This document shows positions 7,437 through 16,462 of a stretch of 64,000 nt of DNA, piece by piece. Made by a program: the position numbers and the translations under genes. A model generated the notes under the pieces. That model was not told the origin of the DNA, searched no databases, and saw only the letters and a program-made list of their open reading frames with translations. The stretch is from positions 62,001 through 126,000 of the forward strand of contig JADLEQ010000035.1 in assembly GCA_020846005.1 (NCBI GenBank), given 5' to 3'. Position 1 is the first letter of the stretch, and each line of letters starts with the position of its first letter. The stretch comes from Polyangiaceae bacterium (lineage in GTDB: Bacteria; Myxococcota_A; Polyangia; Polyangiales; Polyangiaceae).

Positions 7437-10400
7437 ATGCAGCTCAGGCGTCTCTTCAGGTTCGGTTGGATGGCGGCGGCGGCGGCGATCGCGGCCTCGG
7501 CGTGCGGCGACGATGAGCCGGCGAAGCAGCGCGCGGCGACGGGGGGCGCAGCCGGCGCGTCGGGCGCGTCGGGGGCGTCCGGCGCCGCAGGCAGCTCGGG
7601 TGCGTCCGGCGCCGCCGGGGCGGACGCGGGGCCCGACCTCGGGCCGTTCGGGGATCAGGTGCCGGTCACGACGGAGACCACCGAGGTGACCGGGTTGCTC
7701 GGCCCGGTGAACGTCGTCCGCGACCGCCACGGCATGGTCCACATCTACGCGCGGCATCTCGAGGACGCCTTCCGCCTCCAGGGCTACATGATGGCGCTCG
7801 ATCGCGCGCCGCAGCTCGAGATCATGAGGCGCGTGGCGACCGGGAGGCTCGCCGAGGTCGTCGGCGCGATCGACCCCGGCCAGATCGACGACGACATCAC
7901 GATGCGGCACGTCGGGCTGCACCGCGCGGCGGAGGCGATGTACGCGGCGCTGCCCGCGGGCAGCGAGGCCAAGCGCGGGCTCGACGCCTTCGCCGACGGC
8001 ATCAGCCAGTATTTCGCGAAGCTGAACGACGGCTCGAAGCAGCTCGCGGTGCCCTTCGCGGGCGCGACCGGCCAGCTCGAGGCGTTCACGCCGCAGCAGG
8101 CGCTGGCGATCGCGCGGCTGCAGACGTTCGCGCTCAGCTACGACGCGGGCGACGGCGTGTCGCTGAGCAGCCGCATGCAGGCGCTCCGGGACGCCTTCCC
8201 GTCCGGCTCCGCCGATCCGGCGATCGCCGCCCGCGCCGGCATGGTCCGCGACGTGATCCGCTTCGCCCCCGCGGATCCGGCGGTCCACCAGGCGGGCTTC
8301 CCCAACGACGCGCCGCTCCCGCGCCTCGTCGGCGCGGGGACCGTGCACGCGAAGCTCGGCGGGCCGACGCAGCACCACGCCCCGATCGCGGCCCAGCACG
8401 CGCCGGTCGTCCGCGCGGCGACGCTCCGCGCGCTCGAGCGCGGGCTCAGGTCCATCCAGCGGCTCAAGGACGTGGTGGGCGGAGACGAGTTCGCCGGATC
8501 GAACAACTGGGCCGTCGCCGCCACCCACTCGGAGAGCGGGAACGCCATGGTGGCCAGCGATCCCCACCTCGGCCTCTCGGGGCCGATGGTCTTCTGGGCG
8601 AACCACCTCACCGTGCGCAACCCGGCCGCGCCCGCCGAGGATTTCGAGATCGCCGGGCTCGCGTTCGCGGGCATCCCGGGCGTCATCCTGGGCGCCAACC
8701 GCCACCTCGCGTGGGGCGCGACCACGGCCTCGTTCGACGTGACGGACGACTGGCGCGAGACGATCTCGGCGGACGGGCAGGGCGTCGTCTTCGGCGGCCA
8801 AGACGTGCCGTTCCAGAAGATCCAGGAGACCGTGAAGGTGAACGGCAAGCCTGACCTCCCGATCGAGATCTTGGTGGTGCCCCACCACGGCCCGCTCCTG
8901 CCGGTGATCGACTCCAACCACCAGCTCGTGGCGCCCGCGGCGGGCGGCGAGGCGGTGAGCGTCAGGTGGACCGGGCACGCGCCGACCCGCGAGCTCGAGG
9001 CCGTCACCGCGCTGTGGCGCGCGACGACGGTGGACGAGGCGCGCGCGGCGCTCAGCCTGTTCGGCACCGGCGCGCAGAACTGGACGCTCGCCGACGCGAA
9101 CGGCGACGTCTTCACGTACTCGCCCGGCCACCTCCCGTTCCGCGACGAGCGCGCCCTGACGTGGAACCCCGCGACGTACGACGGGCTGACGCCCAATATG
9201 CTGCTCGACGGCGCGAGCGGGCACCACGAGTGGACCGGGGAGTTCCTCGACGAGCGGTACATCCCGAAGGTGCGAACGCCCGCCTCGGGCTGGGTCGCCA
9301 CCGCCAACGGCGACCACATCGGCACCACCCTCGACAACGATCCGACCAACGAGGTGCTCCCCGCGCCGGACGGGCGACGCTTCTACCTGCAGGGCGACTA
9401 CGATCTCGGCTTCCGCATCGGCCGGGTGCAGGCGTTGCTCACGGCGGCGACGGCGAGCGGCGGGAAGGTCTCCGCGGCCGAGATGGCCGAGATGCAGGGC
9501 GACGTGCAGTCCCCGCTCGGGCTGCGGCTCGCGCCGCTGCTGGTCGAGGCGCTCGAGCGCGCCGAGGCCGAGCGCGCGACGCCGAGCACGCACCCCGACC
9601 TCGCGGCGGTCGTGGCGGACGCTCGGTACGACGCGGCCGCCGTCGCGCAGGCGATCACGCTGCTCGACGCCTGGGTGCAGGCCGGAGCGCCCGCGGCGTC
9701 CGGCGTGGACCCAACGTCCGGCGCGCTGCTCACGGGGACGGTGCTGGATCACGCGCGCGCGACGTCGCTCTTCAACGGCTGGATGGTGCGGGTGCTCGCC
9801 CGCACCTTCGACGACGAGCTCTCGCTCGCGGGTACGGGCCTCGGCTCGCAGCCCGCGGCGAAGGCCTTCCTGCACCTCGCCCTGTCGACGCCGTCGTCAC
9901 TCGCGACGTACGACGCGGTCCGCGGCGACAGCGCCCTGTGGGACGACCTCGGGACGGCGGGGATCCTCGAGACGCGCCACGAGCGCATGGTGGTCGCGTT
10001 CCTCGACGCGCTGGAGAGCCTCGCCTCCGCGTTCGGCTCGGCCGATCGCGCGACCTGGGCGTGGGGCAAGCTCCACCGGGTGACGTTCAGCGAGCTCGTG
10101 CCGCTGTGGCCGAGCCAGATCCCGCCGGACAACGACCCCGTCGCACCGAACGGCTTCTTCCGCCACGGCGACATGTTCGTCGTGGACGCCTCGAACTACG
10201 GGCTCGTGCGCGGCTTGGGGAGCCCACTCTCGTTCACGTACGGCTCGGGGCCCGTCCAGCGGTTCGTCGCCGAGGTCAGCTTGAACGGCCCGATCGTGCG
10301 CAACGCGCTGCCGGGCGGCGCGCAGATCTGGCCGTCATCGCCGTTCTTCCGCGACGAGGCGGATCTCTGGAGCCGCAATGAGTCCCACGACGTGCCGTTC

Positions 10401-10463
10401 AACGACGGCGAGGTCGTCGCGGCCGCGGTCTCTCCCGGCGGCGAGCACGTCCTGTTCCGATGA
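7437..10463 (+). CDS. Penicillin acylase family lipoprotein (Ntn hydrolase)
   Basis: 1008 residues. It would hydrolyse an amide bond in a beta-lactam, acyl-homoserine lactone or acylated peptide outside the cytoplasm; the substrate is unknown. The signal peptide ends in a lipobox-like AASAC (Cys about 22), followed by a Gly/Ala/Ser spacer. The alpha-chain region contains the GLLGPVNVVRDRHGMVHIYA motif of the family. The autocatalytic site is Ser355 in GSNNWAV, the new N-terminus of the beta chain, followed by SGNAMVASDPHLGLS as in penicillin acylases. The beta-chain motif GIPGVILGANRHLAWGATT is also present. It is longer than typical members (about 750-850). Quorum quenching is one possibility among several. 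Confidence 0.92.
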   Translation: MQLRRLFRFGWMAAAAAIAASACGDDEPAKQRAATGGAAGASGASGASGAAGSSGASGAAGADAGPDLGPFGDQVPVTTETTEVTGLLGPVNVVRDRHGMVHIYARHLEDAFRLQGYMMALDRAPQLEIMRRVATGRLAEVVGAIDPGQIDDDITMRHVGLHRAAEAMYAALPAGSEAKRGLDAFADGISQYFAKLNDGSKQLAVPFAGATGQLEAFTPQQALAIARLQTFALSYDAGDGVSLSSRMQALRDAFPSGSADPAIAARAGMVRDVIRFAPADPAVHQAGFPNDAPLPRLVGAGTVHAKLGGPTQHHAPIAAQHAPVVRAATLRALERGLRSIQRLKDVVGGDEFAGSNNWAVAATHSESGNAMVASDPHLGLSGPMVFWANHLTVRNPAAPAEDFEIAGLAFAGIPGVILGANRHLAWGATTASFDVTDDWRETISADGQGVVFGGQDVPFQKIQETVKVNGKPDLPIEILVVPHHGPLLPVIDSNHQLVAPAAGGEAVSVRWTGHAPTRELEAVTALWRATTVDEARAALSLFGTGAQNWTLADANGDVFTYSPGHLPFRDERALTWNPATYDGLTPNMLLDGASGHHEWTGEFLDERYIPKVRTPASGWVATANGDHIGTTLDNDPTNEVLPAPDGRRFYLQGDYDLGFRIGRVQALLTAATASGGKVSAAEMAEMQGDVQSPLGLRLAPLLVEALERAEAERATPSTHPDLAAVVADARYDAAAVAQAITLLDAWVQAGAPAASGVDPTSGALLTGTVLDHARATSLFNGWMVRVLARTFDDELSLAGTGLGSQPAAKAFLHLALSTPSSLATYDAVRGDSALWDDLGTAGILETRHERMVVAFLDALESLASAFGSADRATWAWGKLHRVTFSELVPLWPSQIPPDNDPVAPNGFFRHGDMFVVDASNYGLVRGLGSPLSFTYGSGPVQRFVAEVSLNGPIVRNALPGGAQIWPSSPFFRDEADLWSRNESHDVPFNDGEVVAAAVSPGGEHVLFR

Positions 10464-10555
10464 GCGAAGCGCGCGGGGCGCGGCGGCGGCGACCGCCGCG
10501 GCGTCCCGGGCGCGGCGGCGTTCCCGAGGCCGGCGGCGGCTGCTAGGCTGCCGCC

Positions 10556-12184
10556 ATGACCCTCGTACACGGCGGCCGCTTGGTCGCGCAGGCGCTCAAG
10601 CGCCACGGCATCACCCACACCTTCACGCTCTGCGGCGGCCACATCCAGGCCATCTACGACGGCTGCCTGGACGAGGGCATCCGCGTGGTCGACGTCCGGC
10701 ACGAGCAGACGGCGGGCCACGCGGCCGACGGCTGGGCGCGGGTCACCGGCATCCCCGGCGTCGCGCTGGTGACGGCGGGCCCCGGGATCACGGACGTGGT
10801 CACCGCGCTCGCGACCGCCCAGCGCACCGGCGTCCCGATGCTCTGCATCGGCGGCGCCGGGCCGGCCGCGCTGCAGGACATGGGCTCGCTCCAGGACATG
10901 GACACGGTGACGTTGATGCGTCCGATCTCGAAGTGGAGCGCGCGCGTGCCCGAGGTGGGGCGCGTGAAGGAGTACATCGACTCCGCGCTCCGCATCGCTC
11001 AGTCGAACGTGCCGGGGCCGGTCTACCTGGAGATGCCGCTCGACCTCCTGATGAACTACGCGGAGGACTCCGATCCGCTGACGGCGCCGCTCGCGCCGCC
11101 GCGTCCCGCCGGCGATCCCGACGCGATCGAGCGCGCAGCGGCGCTGCTGCGCGCCGCCGAGCGCCCCACGTTCATCGTCGGCGCGCAGCTCCGCTGGGCC
11201 CGGGACCGTGAGATCCTGCGCAAGCTCGCCGAGAAGGTGCGCGTCCCGTACTTCTTGAACGGCATGGCGCGCGGCGCCCTCCCGCACGCCCACCCGTGCC
11301 TGTTCAGCCGCTCGCGCCGGCAGGCCCTCGCAGAGAGCGACCTGGTGTTGGTGTTCGGCACGCCGTTCGACTTCCGCGTCGAGTACGGGCGACCGGGGAC
11401 CTGGAACCCGGACGGCAAGGTCGTCCAGGTCGACCTCGACGGCGCCGAGCTCGGCCGCAACCGCCGCATCGACGTGGCGATCCACGGCGACAGTGGCCTG
11501 GTGCTCGCCCAGCTCCTCGACGCGGTGGGCTCGAAGGAGGCGCCCGCGTGGGTCTCGACGCTCCGCGCGAGCGAGCAGCGCGCGCGCGACAAGATGGCCG
11601 CCGAGATCGCGCAGAGCAGCGACCCGCCGAACCCGCTCCGCGTCTGCCACGAGCTCGGCCAGCGCCTCGGCAAGAACGACGTGGTCGTGGGCGACGGCGG
11701 GGACTTCGTCGCCACGGCCGCGTACACCATCCCCCTCGAGTGGCCCCAGCTCTGGATGGACCCGGGTCCCCTCGGCACGCTCGGCATCGGGCCCGGCTTC
11801 GCGATGGCCGCGCAGCTCGCGCGGCCGGACGCGCGCGCCGTGCTGGTCTACGGCGACGGCTCGTTCGGGCTCCACGCGATGGAGTTCGAGGCCATGGCCC
11901 GGCAGAAGCTCCCGGTCGTAGCCGTGATCGGCAACGACGCGGCGTGGACGCAGATCCGCCGCGGGCAGGTCACGATGTACGGCGAGGAGCGCGCGGTCGC
12001 GACCAGCCTCACCCACACGCGCTACGAGCAGGTGGTGGAGGCCTGCGGCGGCAAGGGCTTCTGGGTCGAGAAGCTCTCCGAGCTCGGCCCGGCGCTCGAC
12101 GCTGCGTTCGGCGCCGGCGTGCCCGCCTGCGTGAACGTGAAGATCGCGGGCAGCGAGTTCCGCAAGAACGCCATCAGCGTCTGA
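10556..12184 (+). CDS. ThDP-dependent enzyme, 2-hydroxyacyl-CoA lyase / acetolactate synthase-like
   Basis: 542 residues, the usual length for the family. The N-terminal Pyr domain has the activating glutamate in VRHEQTAGHAADGWAR, and the C-terminal PP domain has the Mg-ThDP motif GDGSFG followed by NDAAW about 25 residues later. PGPLGTLGIGPGFAMAA resembles the GTMGVG segment of 2-hydroxyacyl-CoA lyases and oxalyl-CoA decarboxylases more than anabolic acetolactate synthases, and no ilvN-type small subunit is adjacent. The reaction is probably thiamine-dependent C-C cleavage or condensation of a 2-hydroxyacyl-CoA or 2-oxo acid. It is convergent with the sigma-54 activator, 13 bases apart. The substrate is uncertain. 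Confidence 0.82.
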   Translation: MTLVHGGRLVAQALKRHGITHTFTLCGGHIQAIYDGCLDEGIRVVDVRHEQTAGHAADGWARVTGIPGVALVTAGPGITDVVTALATAQRTGVPMLCIGGAGPAALQDMGSLQDMDTVTLMRPISKWSARVPEVGRVKEYIDSALRIAQSNVPGPVYLEMPLDLLMNYAEDSDPLTAPLAPPRPAGDPDAIERAAALLRAAERPTFIVGAQLRWARDREILRKLAEKVRVPYFLNGMARGALPHAHPCLFSRSRRQALAESDLVLVFGTPFDFRVEYGRPGTWNPDGKVVQVDLDGAELGRNRRIDVAIHGDSGLVLAQLLDAVGSKEAPAWVSTLRASEQRARDKMAAEIAQSSDPPNPLRVCHELGQRLGKNDVVVGDGGDFVATAAYTIPLEWPQLWMDPGPLGTLGIGPGFAMAAQLARPDARAVLVYGDGSFGLHAMEFEAMARQKLPVVAVIGNDAAWTQIRRGQVTMYGEERAVATSLTHTRYEQVVEACGGKGFWVEKLSELGPALDAAFGAGVPACVNVKIAGSEFRKNAISV

Positions 12185-12197
12185 CGCGCCAGCGCGC

Positions 12198-14072
12198 TCA
12201 GCCGCCGTGCGGCTCCTCGGAGCCGTGCGGCGCGGCGACGCCTCCGGCGCCGCTCGGCATCGGGTTCTGCTCCTTCTCGAGGTAGCGGAAGATGGTGCGC
12301 GGATCGACGCCCAGGTCGCGCGCCGTCTGGGTCCGGTTCCCGTTGTTTCGCTCGAGCACCTCGAGCACGTACCGCCGCTGAAACTCCTCCTTGGCCTTCT
12401 CCAGCGGGAGGATGGGCGCCTGCGCCTCCGGGCCGAGATCGAGATCCTCGGGCCCGAGCAGGGGCTTGTCGCAGAGCACCAGCGCCTTCTTGATGCGGTT
12501 CTCGAGCTGGCGGATGTTGCCTGGCCAGGCGTGCTTTCGGACGGCCGAGAGCGCCTGAGGGCTGAAGCCGCGCACCGGCGAGCCCATCTCATCGGCGTAT
12601 TTGCTGAGGAGCGCCTTGGCGAGGATGAAGACATCGTCGCCGCGGTCGCGGAGGGGCGGCAACCAGAGGTTCACGACGTTCAGGCGGTAGTAGAGATCCT
12701 CACGGAACTCGCCCGTCTTGATCATCTCCTCGAGGTTGCGGTTCGTGGCGGCGACGATGCGGATGTCGCACTTCTCCGGCCGACTGTCGCCGACGCGGAA
12801 CACGACTCGCTCCTGGATCGCGCGCAGCAGCTTCACCTGCAGCGAGGGGCCGAGCTCGCCCACCTCGTCGAGGAAGAGCGTCCCGCCGTCCGCGCTCTGG
12901 AACTTGCCCGGGCGGCTGGCGATGGCCCCGGTGAAGGCGCCCTTCACGTGGCCGAACATCTCGCTCTCCATCAGGTTCTCCGGGATCGCCCCGCAGTTCA
13001 CCGTGATGAACGGCCCCTTGATCCGGTTGCTCCTGCGGTGGATCTCGCGCGCGATGAGCTCCTTGCCCGTGCCCGTCTCGCCGGTGATGAGGACGTTGAT
13101 GTCGGTGCTCGCCACCTTCTGCAGCTTGCGGAACACCTCGAGCATCCCCGGGCACGCGCCGATGATGTCGCCGAAGCGCTTGTCACCGAGCTCGGCCGCG
13201 AGCTTCTCTTTGTCGGCGCGGAGCGCGTTCACGAGCATCGCGTTCTGCAGGATCAGCGACGCCTGACCCGCGAAGATGACCAGCAGATCGAGCTGGGCAC
13301 GGTCGAACAGGTGCTTCACCTCGTCGTTGCCGACGTAGATCGCGCCGATGGCCGCGCCGGCGCTGAGCAGCGGCACGCACATCACGCTCTTCAGCGAGAG
13401 CGCGATCACGCTCTCGCTCTTACCGAAGGTCGTGTCGGCGAGGGCGTCGCTCACGATGATCGGGCGCCGCGACTCGATCACCTGGCGGACGATGCTGTCG
13501 CTGATCTGACCGCTGGCGTCCTCCATCGCCTCGCGGCGTACGTTCCTCGCGGCCCGCACCCGGGGGCGGGTCTCGACGCCGTCTCCGGGGTCGACCAGAA
13601 GCACGACGCCGCGCGCGGCGCCGGTCACCTCGATCACGTCGTCGAGCAGCGCGCCGAGCAGCTCATCCACCGACGCGGTCGCCATCAACCGCTCGCTGAA
13701 CGCGTGGAGCCGCCTGAGCATCGCGAGCACGTTGCCGCTCTCCGCGGCGTCGTCGCCCTCCGCCGGCCCGGCCGGCGGCAGCTCGGCCAGCATGCTGAAG
13801 CCGAGCTGCGCGCGACCGAGGGTCAGGCGATCGCCGTGGACGAGGCGCGCCCGGCGCTTCTTCTTGCCGTTGATCAGGATCTCGCCCTGGCGGTCGATCT
13901 CCTCGAGCTGCCAGTCGCGGCCGTCGAACACGATCTGCGCGTGGTGGTCGGCGACGCCGGCCTCGGGCAGCGCGAGGTCGTTGCCGAGGCCCCGGCCCAG
14001 CGTGATCACCGGCTTGTGGAGCGCGTGGAGCACCGGAGCGCCCTCTGCGAGGAAGTGACGGAGCGTCGCCAT
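12198..14072 (-). CDS. FHA-GAF sigma-54-dependent transcriptional activator
   Basis: 624 residues. The N-terminal FHA domain (residues about 20-90, with LGRGLGNDLALP and DHHAQI) reads a phosphothreonine, probably placed by a Ser/Thr kinase. A GAF domain follows at about 130-290. The central AAA+ domain has Walker A GETGTGKE (Lys337), the sigma-54-contacting GAFTGA loop near 379, and Walker B GGTLFLDEVGEL. The C-terminus is a Fis-type helix-turn-helix (NRTQTARDLGVDPRTIFRYL). This is the FHA-type enhancer-binding protein frequent in myxobacteria. No sigma-54 promoter was recognised nearby, so its target is unknown. Confidence 0.95.
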   Translation of the reverse strand: MATLRHFLAEGAPVLHALHKPVITLGRGLGNDLALPEAGVADHHAQIVFDGRDWQLEEIDRQGEILINGKKKRRARLVHGDRLTLGRAQLGFSMLAELPPAGPAEGDDAAESGNVLAMLRRLHAFSERLMATASVDELLGALLDDVIEVTGAARGVVLLVDPGDGVETRPRVRAARNVRREAMEDASGQISDSIVRQVIESRRPIIVSDALADTTFGKSESVIALSLKSVMCVPLLSAGAAIGAIYVGNDEVKHLFDRAQLDLLVIFAGQASLILQNAMLVNALRADKEKLAAELGDKRFGDIIGACPGMLEVFRKLQKVASTDINVLITGETGTGKELIAREIHRRSNRIKGPFITVNCGAIPENLMESEMFGHVKGAFTGAIASRPGKFQSADGGTLFLDEVGELGPSLQVKLLRAIQERVVFRVGDSRPEKCDIRIVAATNRNLEEMIKTGEFREDLYYRLNVVNLWLPPLRDRGDDVFILAKALLSKYADEMGSPVRGFSPQALSAVRKHAWPGNIRQLENRIKKALVLCDKPLLGPEDLDLGPEAQAPILPLEKAKEEFQRRYVLEVLERNNGNRTQTARDLGVDPRTIFRYLEKEQNPMPSGAGGVAAPHGSEEPHGG

Positions 14073-14126
14073 GGATGCCGGAACGGCCAGGCTAGCAGAA
14101 GCCGCCGGCCGGGACGCGAGCGCGGG

Positions 14127-15296
14127 TCAGAACGTCCCCGTCAAGCCGAGGCCCACGCCGCCCGGGGTAGGCGCGAGCGAGAGGCTGGTGACGGAGACCG
14201 GCGACCGCTCGCGGCTCGCCGCCGCGCGAGCGCCGCCCCGCGCGCCGAGCTCGACCTCGTCCGAGGCGAACACACCCGCGGCGCCGGCACCGAGCGCGAG
14301 CGCCACGCCGCTGAAGACCAGCCCACGCTTCGCCGGTGGCGTGTCGTCCCCGAGGTAGAAGAGGTAGACCGGGAGCGACGCCAGCGTCCCGATGCCGGCG
14401 CCCGCCCACATCCACCCGATCTGGTCGGCCTCCGGCGCGACGAGGGCCGAGACCACGGCGCCGATCCCCAGGCCTACGTCGTAGCCGACGAGCGCGCCGA
14501 GCGAGGCGCCGTCGTCGGCCTCGCCCGCGGGCTGGTCGGCGCCCGTCGTGCCGTAGCCGATCATCATGCCGGCGAGCGAGCCCCACACGGCCGTCGACGC
14601 GAGGAGCGCCGGGGTCTCCGGAGGCGGCTCGAGATAGTAGCCGCCCAGCGCGCCGACGACGCCCCCGGCGGTCGAGCCGAGCGCGATGGCGCGGGAGTAC
14701 CCGGGGAAGCCCCACGCCTCGCCGGGTGCTGCGCTCACGCCCTGGTGGAGCGCCACGACGAGCCCCTGCCCGGCGCCGACACCGATCCCGGCCGCCACGC
14801 TGGCGGGAACGCCGGGATCGAGCTCGGCCTCCTGGTCGACGAAGTAGACGCCGACGGGGGCCGCGACCCCGAGCAGCGCGGGGGCGATGAGGAACGTCGC
14901 GGGATCGCGGAGCCCGGCCTCCGACGACACGAAGACGCCGAGCCACACCCCGTAGGGGATGCTCGCGCCGTAGAGCCAGGTGAGCTCGGAGCTCTCCGGC
15001 TTGGCGGGCGGGCCGTATCCCGGCGGCGGCTGGCCGTACCCGGGCGGCGGCGGCCCATACCCGGGCGGCGGCTGGCCGTACCCCGGCGGCGGCTGCCCAT
15101 ACCCGGGCGGCGGCTGGCCGTACCCCGGCGGCGGCGGCTGGCCGTACCCCGGCGGCGGCCCATACCCGGGCGGCGGCTGGCCGTACCCCGGCGGCGGCTG
15201 CCCAGGCCCGGGCTGCTGCTGCGCGCCAGCGCCGCCTGCGCGCCCGAGGCACACGAGGAAGAGGCCTGCCGCGACGCCCCGAGCGGTTCGGCTCAA
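14127..15296 (-). CDS. Pro-Gly-Tyr repeat membrane protein
   Basis: 389 residues from a TTG start at 15296. I chose it because it overlaps the gpsA stop as TTGA and has AAGGAG at 15302-15307 directly upstream, and because it opens a good signal peptide (GVAAGLFLVCLGRAGGAGA). The secreted N-terminal region is about ten repeats of PPPGYGQ-like units. After ELTWLYGAS come several Gly/Ala-rich hydrophobic segments (for instance FLIAPALLGVAAPVGVYFV and YSRAIALGSTAGGVVGALGGYY) with glycine-zipper character. It ends in GVGLGLTGTF, possibly an outer-membrane C-terminus. I do not recognise the family. Translationally coupled to gpsA, though no functional link is obvious. Confidence 0.7.
   Translation of the reverse strand: MSRTARGVAAGLFLVCLGRAGGAGAQQQPGPGQPPPGYGQPPPGYGPPPGYGQPPPPGYGQPPPGYGQPPPGYGQPPPGYGPPPPGYGQPPPGYGPPAKPESSELTWLYGASIPYGVWLGVFVSSEAGLRDPATFLIAPALLGVAAPVGVYFVDQEAELDPGVPASVAAGIGVGAGQGLVVALHQGVSAAPGEAWGFPGYSRAIALGSTAGGVVGALGGYYLEPPPETPALLASTAVWGSLAGMMIGYGTTGADQPAGEADDGASLGALVGYDVGLGIGAVVSALVAPEADQIGWMWAGAGIGTLASLPVYLFYLGDDTPPAKRGLVFSGVALALGAGAAGVFASDEVELGARGGARAAASRERSPVSVTSLSLAPTPGGVGLGLTGTF
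15010..15212. repeat. In-frame Pro-Gly-Tyr repeat coding array
   Basis: Tandem 15- to 30-base units encoding PPPGYGQ/PPPGYGP on the minus strand, with alternating synonymous TACCCCGG and TACCCGGG copies. All indels between units are multiples of three, so the frame is kept while the length can drift. It lies inside the gene at 14127-15296. Confidence 0.85.
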
Positions 15297-16306
15297 TCGA
15301 TCTCCTTGCGGAGGGGTCGCGCGAGCACGTCTCGGACCGCGCGGTCGGGGCTCTTGCCCTCGTGCAGGACGCGGTGGACCTCGAAGCAGATCGGGAGATC
15401 GACTCCGAGCCGGGTGCCGAGCGCGTGCGCCGCGCGCGCGGTGTTCACGCCCTCGGCGACGGCGCCGAGCCCGGCGAGCACGTCGTCGAGCGCGCGCCCC
15501 GCGCCGATCTCGCGCCCGACCGTGCGGTTGCGGCTGAGATCGCCGGTGCACGTCAGCACGAGATCACCCATCCCGGCGAGGCCCGAGAGCGTCAGCGGCT
15601 GCCCGCCCTTGGCAACGGCGAGGCGGACGAGCTCGGCGAGGCCGCGGGTGATGAGCGCGGCGCGCGTGTTGTGACCGAAGCCGAGGCCGTCGCACGCCCC
15701 GGCCGCGATCGCGATGACGTTCTTCAGCGCGCCGCCCACCTCGACGCCGACTGGATCGTCGCCGGAGTAGACGCGGAAGCGCTCGGTCGCGAACCGCTGC
15801 TGCACGTCCACGGCCAGCGCGTGGTCGGACGCGGCGACCACGACGTTGGTCGGGCTGCCCGCGGCCACCTCCCGCGCGAAGCTCGGCCCCGACAAGAAGG
15901 CCGCGCGCCGGGCGCCCTCGGGGCCGAGGACGTCCGCGATGACCTCGCTCATCAGCATGAGGCTCCCATTCTCGATGCCCTTCGTCGCGCTGACGATCGG
16001 CACGCCGGGGGGGAGGAGGCCTCCGAGGCGCTCGAGCGTCTCGCGCAGGGCATGCGAGGGGACGACCAGCACGACCAGCTCGGCCCCCCCGAGCGCGCGC
16101 GCCGCGTCCGCCGTCGGCTCGACGCCGGGATGGAGGCGCACGCCCCGCAGGAGCTCGTTCTCCCCGGACGCCCGCATCCGCGCCGCGTGGTCCTCCTGCC
16201 ACGTCCAGAGCCGTACGGGCTGGCCCCGTCCGGCGAGCACGGTCGCGAGCGCCGTACCCCAGGCACCGGCTCCCAGTACGGCGGCGTGGGCCACGGCTGG
16301 ATCCAT
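15293..16306 (-). CDS. gpsA: Glycerol-3-phosphate dehydrogenase [NAD(P)+]
   Basis: 337 residues, the normal length. It reduces dihydroxyacetone phosphate to sn-glycerol-3-phosphate for phospholipid synthesis, in the cytoplasm. The Rossmann motif is VLGAGAWGTALA near the N-terminus. SATKGIE, FLSGPSFAREVA and the catalytic-lysine segment VGGALKNVIAIAAGACDGLGF are all present, followed by GDLVLTCTGDLSRNR. The stop overlaps the TTG start of the downstream repeat protein. The identification is secure. Confidence 0.97.
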   Translation of the reverse strand: MDPAVAHAAVLGAGAWGTALATVLAGRGQPVRLWTWQEDHAARMRASGENELLRGVRLHPGVEPTADAARALGGAELVVLVVPSHALRETLERLGGLLPPGVPIVSATKGIENGSLMLMSEVIADVLGPEGARRAAFLSGPSFAREVAAGSPTNVVVAASDHALAVDVQQRFATERFRVYSGDDPVGVEVGGALKNVIAIAAGACDGLGFGHNTRAALITRGLAELVRLAVAKGGQPLTLSGLAGMGDLVLTCTGDLSRNRTVGREIGAGRALDDVLAGLGAVAEGVNTARAAHALGTRLGVDLPICFEVHRVLHEGKSPDRAVRDVLARPLRKEID

Positions 16307-16462
16307 CCGTCAGGGGCGTCCGGGTGTCAACGAACCGCCCCGATCCGCCGGGCACCGGAGCCGAGGCCGAGAGGCCCGCCGACGGCCCGGGGCCCCCGAG
16401 GATCGACCGACCGCGGCGCCAGCCGGTGAACGAGCCGGCGATCTGGGCTAAGCCTCGCCCCC

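Noticed and set aside
7032-9875. 947-residue open frame on the minus strand across the penicillin acylase gene
   Set aside because: Antisense shadow caused by GC-rich third positions; composition is Arg/Ala/His-rich and no motif is present, whereas the plus strand has full family motifs.
10481-10500. GCGGCGG/CCGCCGC hairpin behind the penicillin acylase gene as a terminator
   Set aside because: Seven-base stem in a region of repetitive CGG; such hairpins are expected by chance at this GC content and no U-tract follows.
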